Source: Purpureocillium takamizusanense (lineage: Eukaryota > Ascomycota > Sordariomycetes > Hypocreales > Ophiocordycipitaceae). From it: 64,000 nucleotides of DNA. The number at the start of each line of letters is the position of its first letter. Positions within the stretch are counted from its first letter, which is position 1. Below the pieces are notes generated by a model. The model was not told the origin of the DNA, made no database searches, and saw only the letters and a list, made by a program, of their open reading frames with translations. The stretch lies in contig NC_063072.1 of the NCBI RefSeq assembly GCF_022605165.1, positions 2,356,001-2,420,000 of the forward strand, in the 5' to 3' direction. The position numbers and the translations under genes were made by a program. Positions 9,735 to 21,923 of the stretch are shown one piece after another.

Positions 9735-10592
9735 TCAAGGCCCAAATACCAGCGCGCGAACCTCGATGCTCTCACGGCCCTCGGCGTCGGGCCGGGTGCG
9801 GGGATCGACAAAGGCCGAGTGCGGGACGCGGCCGCCAATCTTGGAGCCGGGCTTGAGGGACTCGCTGTCGAAGCACTCGAGCAGGATGCGCTCGCTGCCC
9901 GTGATGCCGCTCAGGTAGTACCAGCTCTGGGCAGGGTTGTGGCGGATGGCGGCCGTCTGGCCGAGGTAGCCGTCGGCGTAGCGGTGCTCGATGGGGACGA
10001 CGTCGGCGTCCTCGAGGGTCGAGGTGGAGGCGAAGGCGAGGGGGAAGGACTCGACGGGGTTCTTGTTGAGGGGCCGCCAGACGTTGACGATGCGGTAGCG
10101 GCCGCGCAGCAGGGTGTCGGCCTCGTCGGCGTCAAAGTAGCGGCGGACGCGCTTCTCGACCGAGGGGGCCGTCTGGTCGATGTGGACGCGGGTGACGGGG
10201 CTGCGCTCGGCGTTGGGGCTGGCGCGGCGGATGGTGTGGTCGAAGATGCGCACCTTGTTCGCGCCGGGGACGGCGTCGAGGAGCAGGCGCTCGACCTCGG
10301 GGTAGTAGTTGCGGCGGATGGAGTCGTCGTCGACGAAGTCGCGCTCGGCCGACTCGGGCACGCCGCCGAGGACCTGGAAGGCGTCGCGGTCGAGCGTGAA
10401 GTCGGCCTCGCGGCCGCGCAGGTCGCGGATGAGCGTCGCGTGCTCGGCGTCGGAGTAGTTGCGCTGCGGCTGGCCCGGCGGCGGCGTGTTGACGAAGTTG
10501 AAGGGCGCGGCGGACTTGTCGGCCGGCGGGTGGTAGTAGTTGAGGGTGGCGGTGACGTCGCCGCGCGGGACCGACGAGGCTGTTACGGCCAT
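9735..10592 (-). CDS. AsaB/GA4-desaturase-like hydroxylase/desaturase
   Basis: Intronless gene of 285 residues with an ATG at 10592. The sequence fits the fungal family of GA4 desaturase / aspergillic-acid AsaB / CmcJ-like oxygenases: an NTPPPGQPQRNYSD N-terminal block, IFDHTIRR, a VHID metal-site candidate (H137, D139), the RYRIVNVWRPLN core at about 165-176, and a distal His in AAIRHNP (H218) followed by WYYLSG. Characterised members hydroxylate or desaturate secondary metabolites with Fe and 2-oxoglutarate; the substrate cannot be told from sequence. There is no secondary-metabolite core enzyme next to it (the nearest is the A-T gene 26 kb away), so a stand-alone detoxification or modification role is as likely as a cluster role. 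Very high GC at third codon positions. Confidence 0.85.
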   Translation of the reverse strand: MAVTASSVPRGDVTATLNYYHPPADKSAAPFNFVNTPPPGQPQRNYSDAEHATLIRDLRGREADFTLDRDAFQVLGGVPESAERDFVDDDSIRRNYYPEVERLLLDAVPGANKVRIFDHTIRRASPNAERSPVTRVHIDQTAPSVEKRVRRYFDADEADTLLRGRYRIVNVWRPLNKNPVESFPLAFASTSTLEDADVVPIEHRYADGYLGQTAAIRHNPAQSWYYLSGITGSERILLECFDSESLKPGSKIGGRVPHSAFVDPRTRPDAEGRESIEVRALVFGP

Positions 10593-12520
10593 GATGATGT
10601 GGCGCGGCTGGCTGGCTGCTTGGCGTGCTTTATCGAGGAGAGAGAGTATGTTACGTTGCGGGCGACGACGATGCGGCTGGGGATGTGCGAGGGTGCGTAG
10701 TGATATATAGTAGACTTGTGATGATGGGTTTCCCGCTGAGGGGAATGGCGTCTTGTTCTTGGCGGCTGGTGCCTGAGGGGATAGTTTCTACTTTGTTCGT
10801 CGCCGACTTGTTGATGTGCTCTTACACGACTAACCGTAGACGCTGTGAGATGGTGACGGGTTGTTTGGTGGTGATGTTGGACCACCTTTATACGGCGCAA
10901 ACGTCGCGCCGCGGCCTCTGCGGCGACATGTCGACATTGGTCGATTTCCCCATTCCCCCGTTGAAGATTTCAAATCAGGCCCAACCCCTCACGCACTTAC
11001 CCGTGCTCAGCGCGACGGAGACTCATTGCCGGCTCTACTTACTACCCGCAGAGAGTCAATTAGAGTGGTAGTCTTGCCCGTCGACAGGGCGCGCCATGAG
11101 CACGTCACTTCCGGTGGCGGGGGTGCCGATTCGCCCGGCCGGCCGACCGACCCATTTGTAAGGGCGTGGGGGATTAGTAACGGACGTTTCTTGACCGTTT
11201 GAGCGTGGCCGGGTTGGCGGTGCTGACGTCGGTCGGGTCGGTGGGAGGCTACCGGGGGGAAGCATGGCATGCAATGCACGTGGAGCGGCCGATTGCGTGC
11301 TGGGGCAATGCGCACAATGATGATGAAAGTTAACATGGGAATTTGATGGAGCCCGCCTGCAGTAGATTACGGGTATAAGCGGGCGGGAGCGGCGGCATCC
11401 CCGGGGAGAGGGGAGGGGGGGGGGGAGGAGAGGCCGTGGAGCTTCAACTACGTACATTTACTACTGTGGTGCTGAAAGCCCAGTACGAAAAAAACGTCAT
11501 CTTTCTTATCCAAACCAACAACCGCGAGTCAGCCGCGAGCATCGACGCAACATGGGCAGCGTCGCGGCTGCCCAACCCCACGCAATGCCGAGCCGGGGCT
11601 GAAGTATAGGCTGCTCGGTGCACTCATGTATCTACAAGGTACCCCGCGTACATAATCCGTACGTACACGATACTCTGTGCAACGAGTTGGTCAAGTCTGA
11701 GGCTTCGCTCTGGAATGCGCGCTTTTGCGCATCGAGCAGCGAGGAAAAAGCAAATCCAGATTGGGAAATACGAGTACTGAAGCCAATTGGCCGGCCCAAC
11801 TATGCCCTCTTCCTCCAACATAACGACGGCGCCCGATGTTGGTTTCCCTGCCTTTCAGCTCCCACATTGCCATCGCAGAGCTCGCTCTTCAGCTCTCATC
11901 AGCTCCTGCCCACTGCGGGCCATCAGGCCCACCGGCATTATTAGGCAGTCAAGGCCCCATGCCCCCCCCCGATGGGCAGTCGGCAGTTGTCGGCGTTTCA
12001 GCTTATATACAGAATGCGGGGGGGGGCGCGCCGCGTGATCGAGTGCGAGCCCACCCCATCCTCGCACTGTATCACGGCCCCGGGCTCTCTGCAGGCGATA
12101 CAGTGCGCCGTCCGCGGACCCCTGACCGCTGTATTTTATCCCGCTTTGCCCCAGCCTTTTCGGACCTAATTTACAACCTCATGTCCTTGTCCTCGTTGCC
12201 TCTCGCCGTCACCGAGCGCGAGACCTTGACCTACCCCCCCTTCCTTCTTCTCCCAATGGTCGGCGCTCCCTCCCGATAGGCCCCCGGTCACATTTCGTCG
12301 TCCGCCATCCTCCCGTGTGCGTCGCACCGCTGTCCCGTCGGCAGCACGGCTCCGGAGCGCCGTCTTGTGCCGTCCCGTCCTCCGGATCTCATCAGGGGCG
12401 TCGTCGCCGAAGGGGGAAAAAGTCCCACCATCGGCTCCGGTCCGCAACGCTTCGGTCGCCCTGGATGAGTGACGTCCTGTGAGACCCGTGTCTCTCGTGT
12501 AGCACGACGGACCGCCCGCG
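10593..12520. other. Divergent intergenic, AsaB-like / Abp2
   Basis: About 1.9 kb between two start codons. It holds G-runs (near 11405-11430 and 12018) and C-runs (near 11958) and scattered TACGTAC words. Open frames of around 100 codons overlap in both strands without recognisable content. The last 350 bp are C/T-rich and probably form the abp2 leader. Confidence 0.5.
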
Positions 12521-14855
12521 ATGCTGTCTCCTCATGTGGACCTGGCCAGAAGCCAGGCTCCCCATGAACAGCACCGCTATCACCAACAGCACCAACAGCA
12601 GCAGCACCAACAGCACCAACAGCACCAACGGCAGCAGCAGCACCACCACCACCGGCAAGAGCACAAGCAAGAGCCGGAGCCGGAGCAGCAGCTGCAACAT
12701 CTGCAGCAATACTCCGCCGACGAGTCGACGGAAGCCGTTGCTGCTGCCAATGACGCCATACGTTTTCAGTCTGGATTCACCTCTCGTCCCGACCTCCCCG
12801 ACAGGAATGTCACCGTGGACACCATCGAAGACGCCTATGTGCGCTTCATCTTTTACTGCAACCCCGCAGTGCGCCTGAGCGTCGACACGGACACGCTCAG
12901 AGAGGCCTTCCGCAACCCCCCCAAGAGCGGCGGCAAGGCCTTCCACCCCTTCGCCATCTATGAGCTGGTTCGCAGATTCTACGCCCATGAGATCCGGACC
13001 TGGACCGACCTAACCATTATGCTCGGAGTCGAGCCCCCCGATATTACCAAGGACGAAAGCTCACAGAAAGTTTCTCAATATGGTGTCCGTCTAAAAGTGA
13101 GTTACAATCTACCGCCATATTCGACTCAGCCTGGCAGCACTAACAAGACAGAAATGGATGAACTCGATGCATGTCAAGGCGTTCTTCGAATATCTCATGG
13201 ACATTCCCAATGACTATTGGACCAATATCCCCACCGATCCCAACCCCGTAGCCTGGCCTGTCCGCGACGGCGTTGCCATCGAGGATGACATGGCCCTGAG
13301 GGCTGTAGTGCCTGAGATTAGACCCAAGAGAGGCCGCAAACGACCAGATCCTGACAGCGGGCCCGGACCAGCGGCTCGAAAGCAGAGGAAAACGCCGCCA
13401 TCTGCAGTTGACGGCCACAATCATGGCGCGCAGCCTTGGTCGGCTCACCCTGACGGTAGACCAGAGATGTCCGCGGACACAGAACGCTCCACCAACGGCG
13501 CCAGCTATGGAAACCTACAGGCGTCACTCGGCCGATGGCCGCAGTCTGCCGTGACGCCAACGACTAGAGGCACGTTCTGGGACGACGCCCTTGAACCTCG
13601 GTCGGCTGTCACGCCGTTGAGACCGCGGCAGTCTCATCCCCGGAGAGGCCCCAAGAATGTTTCGTCGGCGTGGAAGACGGGGCCCCACGACATCGGGGGG
13701 AAGCTGAGAGGACGGCCACCGATCCATCGGACTCCTGTGGAGAGCAATGCGCCGACTAACCAGCAATGGAGACCGACAAGCCAAGATGCCCATGACGCCA
13801 ACCCCGCGTACCCGAGAGCGCCAGAACATTACGACCATGGCCACGCCCAATATCAGCCAACCAGCCAACCCCCCCTGGGTGGCCACGTGCCGCCTCCAGT
13901 GTCGCTGCCGCCTGCAATGCAGCACCAGCATGCCGCCAATGAGGGAGCACGACCAGCGAAGCCCAGCATATCGCTGCAGGTCCCAGAGCGGCAAGGAGGC
14001 TCCGTCAGGCTGGCTACACCACCACCCCTTCCGCCTCAGGCCCGACCACCAGAAGTCCACATCAACGGCCAGCCCAATGGTCAAACTCACGAGCGAAGCA
14101 ACGCGGAGAGACCATTCGCACCGCCAGGGGCTACCGACTCTGACCCAAGTCAAGGGCCATCAAGGTGGCAGCGTTTTGCCAAGGAGGCGACGGATGCCTA
14201 TGAGCAGGCCGCCAGCCTCCCCGGTACGGGGTGCGACCCACCTGTTGAGATGCCCGAATACTATTTCGAGAGGATGGGGGATCGCACCAACGTGGATGGA
14301 CTCTTGGCCTACTTTGTGCGGTCCATGACGGACTCGGAATGGCTGGATGCCGAGGGAAATCCAGGTGAGCCGGCGGGGATCGAGGAGTCAACCGCCATGG
14401 TCAACTCGATGCTGCAGAACATGTACAAGACGTCGACGTCTCCGCAGGCCTTCCTCATCAACCTCGCGGCGCTCGCGGGGTCCATGATGCTGGTGACGAC
14501 CCGGCCCAAGTGCGCACGCATGGGCGAGACGGACGGTACGCACGTGTACAAGTGCGACTGGGAGTATCGCTTCGGCCACGTCAAGGGCAGCTTCACGATG
14601 TCGCAGTACGTGCCGTCGACCATGTGGAAGCCAAGCAAGGCAGAACCCCATGCAGGCGACAATCAAGCTCAAGGGGCAGGCGACGCTGGCGCGGGCGCCA
14701 GCGGCGATAAGGAGCCGGAAGTGCCCCTGTCCGCCGACGAGTGGAGGAAGAAGTACCAGGCCTTGACCGAGGAAATGTACAGGCGCAACAAGGAGATACA
14801 CGACCTGCGGTCCAGGGTGATGTCGTCGCTGGGGCGGGAGTGGATGGAGACGTGA
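12521..14855 (+). CDS. ARS-binding protein 2 (Abp2 family)
   Basis: Two exons, 12521-13096 and 13152-14855, with a 55-nt in-phase intron (GTGAGT donor); 759 residues. The N-terminus has a His/Gln tract (about residues 19-65). The conserved Abp2 block runs from about residue 100: YVRFIFYCNPAVRLSVDTDTL, AFRNPPKSGGKAF, GVEPPDITKDESSQK, and across the splice MNSMHVKAFFEYLM, IPTDPNPV and DGVAIEDDMALRA. A basic RPKRGRKRPDP stretch follows and is a good nuclear signal. The middle is Pro/His-rich and disordered, and the last 170 residues again look folded (ESTAMVNSMLQNMY, CDWEYRFGHVKGSF) and end in a short helix. Abp2 was described as binding replication-origin DNA in fission yeast; the role in filamentous fungi is not established. 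Not to be confused with the CENP-B-like Abp1. Confidence 0.88.
12581..12661 (+). repeat. CAC/CAG trinucleotide-type repeat coding His/Gln tract
   Basis: Imperfect repeats of CAACAGCAC and CAGCAG in the abp2 first exon encode runs such as QQHQQQQHQQHQQ followed by HHHH. Repeats of this kind tend to vary in length between strains. Confidence 0.8.
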
Positions 14856-16296
14856 TACCAATTTGTTTTGGCGATGCATCATGGCGTTTATTGTGTGAAC
14901 TAGGCAGCATCAACGATGGAAACCGGGCTGTCGGCACCAAGCAGTCCCAGGCTCGAGCGGCTGCTCGTCCTGCACATGCATGCGTTGTCGCAAGAAAAGA
15001 TGCATAACGAAGCACCGCCCCCGCGTCCCGTGTATTGTATACTAGTTACATGAATGCCTTCTGTGGTGGCACCGATTGTGAGTGTAGGAACCCTGCATGG
15101 ATGAGGCGTAGCGTAGGCCACCACCTCCGCGACGGCGCATGCAGAGTTGACAGGGTAGGAGAGTTGCAGTCGTCGCCCAGACGGCGATGGAGTCCGATTG
15201 GCGAGGGACGGTCATCAGCGGCTTGGAGACCGGGGGGCCGTTCTCTGCCCGTGTGTCAGAAGTTGGGGGAATATTCGACCGCCCGCCCCGATGGATGGCC
15301 CTTCAGGCACCTCCGCGAGCCCGCTGTCGGTGCATGTGAGCAGTGATAATAAACCATGGTGGCTGGTGGTGGTGGCGCCAGCGCGGACGTACAATGTATG
15401 GCCTGCGGTTACAAGAGGTTCAACGTTGGGAGAACATGCATACATATACGGCTGCCTGGTCTGTGCGGCGGACGCCTCGCTGCGGGTTGTGCCGCTCGCG
15501 CGCTCTCTCTCTCTCCCTGGATGCACGCACAGACTGGCGCCCGCCCCCTGTTGTCGAGACAGACGGACAGACTGGAGAGGACAGATGGGAGGAGGGAAAG
15601 GGGGGGGGAGAGTTGGGGGCGGGCTGCTTCTCGCGCGGGCTTTTGTTGGTCATCGGTGATATGAGGCGGACAGATGGGCAGACAGACGTCACATTGTTCG
15701 TTTGTTTGACGCTCGCTGCATTCCAGGGATGGCTGTGTGAAGTACGGATGGTTGTGACGACCGGATTTGGACGCGTTCCTATTCGGGAAAGTTGTCGTGC
15801 TATGCTCGTTCTTCCTGGGCTGCTGCTGTGCGCAGCGCCTTATTAGGTAAAGGGGATCGGTTTTGGGTGGGGTACAGGCATTGAGGGTACATAAGGTACC
15901 TGGTATAAGGGACCCTAGTACCTCCCCCCACGAAGTACATGCACCTGTGGTGTAAGAGTCCCAGGTTGTGCCTGAAAACTCGAGGCTCTGACTCCTGAAA
16001 CGTAGGGAACTCGAGGTCGTCTGCTTCATTACTGCTATAGTGTCAAGACCATCTTTCGTAGGGGATTTGATGCAACGGCCGCAGTTTCTTAGGTGCTGCA
16101 CGTGATCATCCCGGTAGTATAGTACGAAGTAGTCTAAGCCTAGAAGTCGAGGCTTGAAGGAAAGACGACGGCCTGGATTTCCAGGACGTCCAGTCCGGTG
16201 GTGGCACGTCTATTTTACGCGTGAAATGGCGTCAAACTTGCAGCAGGTTGAAAGGGAAATACCACTACCTCGAAGACACATGCACAAAATAGAGCA
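14856..16296. other. Intergenic between abp2 and the hydrolase
   Basis: About 1.4 kb. There is a purine run near 15590-15615 and a cluster of GTACC words at 15885-15930 (GGTACATAAGGTACCTGG). A 230-codon minus frame at 15409-16101 is compositionally odd (Cys/Arg/Ser-rich) and not credible as a gene. The right part should hold the hydrolase promoter. Confidence 0.5.
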
Positions 16297-17295
16297 ATGC
16301 CCCAATTACCAACATTGGTGTTCGTCCCGGGCGCATGGCACAAGCCGTCATGCTACGACAAGATCATTCCGCTGCTGCAGGAGAGGCACAAGCTGAGGTG
16401 CATCGCCATCACCTTGCCGTCCACGACCGGGGACCGGGACGCCACCTTTAAAGACGACCTCGACGTCGCGCGCGAGGCCATTGCCGGCGAGACGACGCGG
16501 GGCCGCGACGTGGTCGTCGTCGCCCACTCCTACGGAGGCATGGTCGGCAACAGCGCCGTCAAGGGCTTTACACGGCGGCCGCGAGATGCCGCGGGGGCAG
16601 AAGACGACGACGACGGCCACGTCATCGGGCTCATCCTCATCGCGTCCGGCTTCACCTTCACGGGCGTCGCCTTCATGGACCCGTTCCTGGGCCGCCCGCC
16701 GCCCGCGTGGCGCGCCAACGCCGCGACGGGCTTCGCCGAGCTCGTCGCCGACCCGCGCGACCTCTTCTACCACGACCTGCCGGCCGACGAGGCCGAGCGG
16801 CGGGCCGGGGAGCTCGCGCCGCAGAGCCTCCGCGCGCTGTTCGAGGGCGGCGAGCACGCGTACGCCGGGTGGCGCGACGTGCCGGCCTGCTGGCTCGTCG
16901 GCACGACCGAGGACCGGGGGCTGCCGCTGGCGGTGCAGCGGACGCAGGTCGGCATGGCGAGGGCCATGGGCGCGCGCGTGGAGCACAGGGAGCTGCGGAC
17001 GAGCCACTCTCCGTTTCTGAGCCGGCCCGAGGACACGGCGAGGATTGTGGTCGAGGCTGTCGAGGCGTTTGCGGGTATACCCGTCGTCGATGGCGGCGGC
17101 AGCAGTAGCAGCAGTACCGCGGCGGAGGGGGAAGGGAGAGGGAGCACTCAACGGGAGGAGGACCTCCCCGCGCCGAGGCTTTGGCAGCCCTTGACGTGGT
17201 TCCGCTTTGGCCTGCCGCTGGTGGTTGGCCACATGCTGGGGAGAAGTATTCTCGTCTTCCTATGGGGGCGGAGACTCTGGAGGTCAATATGGTAG
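16297..17295 (+). CDS. Alpha/beta-hydrolase fold protein
   Basis: Intronless, 332 residues. LVFVPGAWHKPSCYD (7-21) is the typical first strand and oxyanion loop. The nucleophile elbow is AHSYGG with Ser78. A late acid candidate lies in VGTTEDRG, and the catalytic His candidate is in RTSHSPFLSRPED, about 30 residues before the linker. This layout matches the AB_hydrolase_1/EstC-like esterase group, small soluble enzymes hydrolysing ester or related bonds; the substrate is unknown. The odd part is the C-terminus: after a low-complexity Ser/Glu linker, the last 38 residues are strongly hydrophobic with Arg at the end (FRFGLPLVVGHMLGRSILVF), which could anchor the protein in a membrane. It has no signal peptide. 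Neighbours give no pathway hint. Confidence 0.82.
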   Translation: MPQLPTLVFVPGAWHKPSCYDKIIPLLQERHKLRCIAITLPSTTGDRDATFKDDLDVAREAIAGETTRGRDVVVVAHSYGGMVGNSAVKGFTRRPRDAAGAEDDDDGHVIGLILIASGFTFTGVAFMDPFLGRPPPAWRANAATGFAELVADPRDLFYHDLPADEAERRAGELAPQSLRALFEGGEHAYAGWRDVPACWLVGTTEDRGLPLAVQRTQVGMARAMGARVEHRELRTSHSPFLSRPEDTARIVVEAVEAFAGIPVVDGGGSSSSSTAAEGEGRGSTQREEDLPAPRLWQPLTWFRFGLPLVVGHMLGRSILVFLWGRRLWRSIW

Positions 17296-20200
17296 TACTA
17301 CTAGTTGATCAGCATAAGAGTGCCGTGTCGGAACAAATACTACTCTCCCCTCCCCCCTCTCTTTCTCTCTCTCTCTCTCACCCCCTTGTCAACGGCCGCT
17401 TCTTCAAGGCAGTTGAAATTGCGGGATAGACATGGGAAGAGGCAAAACGAGCCTCTGTTAGTCGTTGCTAATGTTCTCCCCCCCCATTGTTACGTATTAG
17501 TGACAGACAGGGTCAGCTGGCAAAAAGTGTGTCTAACCCATGTAAGTCACGCAAAAACCACAAAGAACTATTGATAAGTAAAAACCCACGGACACACAAA
17601 ATGGGTGCTGCACAGAATCGGAGGGTAGTTTCGCCTCTCTTCCGCCTCGAGTAGGTCTCAGCGCTCTCAGCCGGAGGATAGCCTGTGCCTGTCTCTCGCG
17701 CGCGGCGGAGAGAAAGAAAAGAGGGGGGGCTGTGCCGAGACACGCCGACGACAAAAGTCTCATGGGACGGCGCGAGACATGGTAAGCAAAGGGCAAGGCA
17801 GGGCAAGACAAGGTATTTTCGGGCACGCGTGAGAATGGACAACACGAGACACAGATGGATAGAGAGAGGGAGAGAGATGACGAATCTGCATGCCTGTAAG
17901 CATGCTGCTGTTTGGCGGGACATGACAGACGGGGGGGGGCAGCGTGCTTCGGAGTGCCGCTCCTCGAGTTTTGAGTGGACTGTGATTATCATGATGTCGA
18001 CGATGATGACAAAGGTGATAAGAGGGCGAAACAGAAAGGGGCCAGTTGCGCTTTTGTGGTGTGTGTGTGTGCAACTGGGCCCGAAAAGAAAGGTGATGAG
18101 ACGCTCGGCAGACCGCGTTGGAGGCCAAGGACGGATGGGTGGATGGACGGGCGATGGGCAGTGAGTGCTGGGGAGGGGGGGCCCGCAGAGGCACAGAGTG
18201 CAGCGAAGAAGCCGTCGCGTGAGTTTATGGGTGATGAGCCGCCCCCCTGCAACTTTCCCCCCAAGTTGCTGTTCCGTTTTGGCATGTCGACAAGTCGGGC
18301 AGTAAGCCCGGCCCCCCGCATGCATCAGTACTTAGCATTGCCGAAGCACGACGGCGGCGGCGGCGACTGGGCAGAACGGGCACTGCTGCAGTTTGTCCAT
18401 TGCATACCTTAGTACCTAGGTACTAACTAGGTAGGTACGTGCATTACGAACCTGCCATGATCAGTGTACTTGACGTGTTGCTGTGCTGGAGCAAAAAAAA
18501 CCGAGCTATTGCGTCTATAGTACTAGGTACTCTCTCTTCATCTAACTCGGCCGCCACCCTGCCTGCCTGCCCGTCCGTCTTTCCATGTGTGAAGCGCGTA
18601 CTACAGATAATAATAAGGTACTAGAGGTAACTACCTACCACGCAGATGCCGATGGGAGCGAGACAGCCGCCCCCTGTATGTACCAGTTTGTAACTTAGTG
18701 CCTTCACGTTTGTAGCAATCCGCCCCGCCCCCGCCCCGCCTGTCACCGGCCTGGGCCTGCTGAACGCTACCTTAGTTACCTCCGGATCTCGCCCAGGGTC
18801 GTCAGCCCAAGCAAGGACCCGGGCGGGGCGATGCTACCCTGAAAAGCGTGCGCGCCAACGTGCTTCGGCATGTGCTCGTAGCGTTAGCAGCATGCTCGTC
18901 CTCGTGGGTTATTAGGGCTGCGACTTTGTCTCCCAAGGAAACTCAAATTAACGCTCAACGACGCCGGCCGCAAATCATCGCAAAAAGAGGGAACGGGGAC
19001 AACGGAAATCGGTTGGTGGCGCCGCCCGAGGTGTCGCCGCTCTCTGCAGCGCATTGTTCCATCGTCCCATCTGCCGACGCACCTCTGTCAGTCCTGGAAG
19101 CCCTTCAGTTGTGGTCGTAGGTCTACTAAGAGGTACTAAGATAAGCGCGCTGTTAGGTTGTCGGTAATGCTGTGCTTGCTTGCTTTGTGCTCTTGGTGCC
19201 GCGCTTAGAGGTACCTAGATACAGGCGCAGAAGGTAAGGTGCCGCGAGATACGAAGTACGGTCTTCGTACTTCGTACTCAGGTGTCAGATGTGCACAAGG
19301 CGGTAGAGTTGAGGTGTGTCTTCGCGGCCGTGCCATAAATAGGCACTTGGGCAACTAAGTTAGTCGTTACGTACGCGGCCAAAAGGTTGGAAACCCCCAA
19401 CGCACTGGCCGGAGAGTCGATGCGCTACTCGCGATGCACGCAATGGCGCGGCGCCCCCTTGAAACCAACAGAGCGGTCGAGGTCGCTCATTTAATAGCGA
19501 AACTGCTAGCGCCCTCATGCTCGGCGCTCCTCATTTGAAAAAAAGATTCGTGGATGCTGTCTTTTCGGCAGTTTTGCTCATGGTCTATTGTCGCCCCCGG
19601 CACACAATAGTATTAGTAGCTGCTACTTATTACCTCCGACGCGCTGCTCGCTGGCGTCGTCGCCACGGACGGCCGGCGGGCTCAGATCACTTGTGCTGCT
19701 GCTGCGACTGCTGGCCGCTGCTCCTCTCGGGCCCTCGCCAGTCCCCTGACGCAAAGCCCGAGAGGAGAAGACGCCCGGGCCACGCATCCGCGATGGCGCC
19801 AAAACCGCCCGCGGCCAAGGCTAGCAGGTTTGCCACGGCCGACGTGTGAGTGAGTGTGAGTCTGTTGGATGGGACATGGGGGGGCTCCTCGCCAACACGC
19901 GAGGACGGCAGATGGCTCTTTAGCCTGGCCCGCACAAATGCGGGGCGGGGCGAGGAAAGACACGGCTTGCTTGTAAATCCCCCCCCCCCCTGGGGCCCGT
20001 CGACATGCCGGGGGAGGAGGGGGGGGAGGGTTTTGGAGAGGAAGGAGGCCTTGCTCCTGGTGGTGCTACCATGACGTGCAGTGCAGTTGGTCACCGGCGC
20101 TCACGGTAACGCCGTCCAACTCTTGAGCATCATCGACATGAGGATGGACGGATGGGCTTACCGAGAGATTCCAGGGATTGCCTCCAACTCCCCTCCCTCC

Positions 20201-21923
20201 CCCTTTCTCCCCCAAGCCCCCCTAATAAGTCCTGGTGCGTGGTGCGCTGCCGGGTTGCCTTGCAGGCAAAAGCCATGCGACGGCGGGTGGCTTCCTACCC
20301 TCCGATGGCTCACCTCGAGTCGCACAGAACAAAAACATGAAGCAGTAGGAGCGGCAGCGGCAGCAGCAGCGGCAGCGTATGTCATACTTTGTGCGACGCC
20401 GACCGAACGCGCGAGGCACAGCCAGCCGCCGCCTCTTCTCCGAGGTCCTGGCCTGTAGGTTGGTCCGTCCGATCCCCGTAGTAAGTAGTACAGGGCGCCA
20501 CCCCTTCCCTTCCCTTCCATCCTTCTCTCCTTTCTCGTTGCAGCATCCATCCCATCTGGCCATCCATCAATCTGTCGTCCGCAAAGGTTGCTCGTTGCTC
20601 GTCGCTTGTTTGCGCCCAAGGTGCGCCCCGTCACAACGCCGCTGGTGGTGGCGCCAACCCTCGAGCCGAGCCAAGCCAACACCAACAAAACACCACCACC
20701 CGACCGACCGTTCGTCGACAGATCACCGGGTACCGCCCGCCCCGGCTACTACGTACCAACAACCTAGTTGTGGAACGACTTGGGGCTCAAGACACCGACG
20801 ACGACGACGCCGTCGACCACGAGGCAAGGCAATCAATCCGTCTGCCGCAGAGCCCAGAGGCAAAGACAGAAAAAGTAGCAGCACCCTCCTTCTCATCGGG
20901 GTTGCGTGCAGCATCGGACGCACCGAAGACGCAAAGTCCAGCTCTGGGCCCGCTCATCCATCCATACTTGCGTGAGCCCGCCCTCTGTGCTTCTGCTGCC
21001 GCTGAGGTGCTGCAATTGAGGTCGGATTCTGCCGCTCCACTCGATCCAGCAGGTCTTCCAGACATCCATCGGCCCTAGGACGACTTACCTTACCTTAATC
21101 ACCAAGCAGGTCGCTACCTGAGGTAGGACTAGCGCAGCACATCCCCCAGCGCCCGCCCGCCCGCCCGCCTCGAGCCCTCGTCCAATTGCGCCTCGTCCTC
21201 CCCAAGGAACCTGCCGAAGGGCCTGCGGTGACACAGCAGGTACCCCAGCTGGAAGAGGTACCTGTCGTAGTACCTTATGCTCCATGAGGTGCCTGCCCTC
21301 CACGTTTTCCTCCCAGCGTGGGCGAACCCCCTGGTAGCCCCAGTCCGTCAGTCGTTCTCAAGGACCCCCCCCGCCGTCAGTGGGCCTGCCTCGTCTCTTC
21401 CGGCGGCGCTCGCTGATGGTCCTGGCCCTGCTGAGGATCCCACCCCCGGCCTCGACTTGCCGTCCCGCGTCCTCCTCTTTCGACCTCACTCTTCCGTCTT
21501 CCCACTCTTCCTTCTTGCTCTCTTTCAAGCCTCATGCCATCACCTCGACAGCTCTGACTCTGGCCTCGCCTTCCGTCTCGGGCGCCGGCGGGATCTGACC
21601 CATCCGAGTCTGTAAGACAAACCGGCCCGTCTCTAGGCATGGCTTGCCGCCGCGACCCAGCAGCACCAGCAGCACCCGCGAGACCCTGATCCGATCCGAC
21701 CGTCTCACCTTCTCCACCTCCATCCCGTCCTGTCGCGACGACTTCCCCGGATTTCCATCATCACGAGCCTCACCCCCGCGGCAGCGGCAGCGGCAGCGGC
21801 AACGCCAACGCCAGCGGCGGCCACGGCCACGGCCACGGCGGCGGCGGCGGCACCACTACCATCACCACCACCACCAGCGGCAGAGCACGAGAAGCAGTAG
21901 CTGTCGCTCCCACCTCTCCCGCC
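17296..21923. other. 4.6-kb gene-poor stretch upstream of the sugar transporter
   Basis: No frame here resembles a known protein; long frames such as 17513-18325 (minus) and 20379-20975 (plus) are low-complexity or random-looking. Visible features are GTACCTA-type words (18409-18435, 18618-18650, 19125, 19206), a perfect hairpin at 19250-19276, G/C homopolymers near 17935 and 19980, and from about 20500 a long C/T-rich region with CCATCC and CTCGTTGC words that probably is promoter plus long 5' leader of the transporter. A non-coding RNA or a species-specific gene with small exons cannot be ruled out. Confidence 0.45.
19250..19276. repeat. Perfect 11-bp inverted repeat (hairpin)
   Basis: TACGAAGTACG at 19250-19260 and its exact reverse complement at 19266-19276 are separated by a 5-nt loop (GTCTT). 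It lies in the gene-poor region 2.6 kb upstream of the transporter. Confidence 0.75.

Noticed and set aside
15409..16101. 230-codon minus-strand frame
   Set aside because: Cys/Ser/Arg-rich and low-complexity, it coincides with purine/pyrimidine runs; no recognisable domain.
17513..18325. 270-codon minus-strand frame with hydrophobic stretches
   Set aside because: Hydrophobicity comes from CTC/TTC-rich simple sequence; no start context, introns or family match.
20158..20975. Overlapping frames of 176-198 codons in both strands
   Set aside because: Ala, Arg and Ser homopolymer runs from GCC/CGA repeats; better explained as leader and promoter of the sugar transporter.
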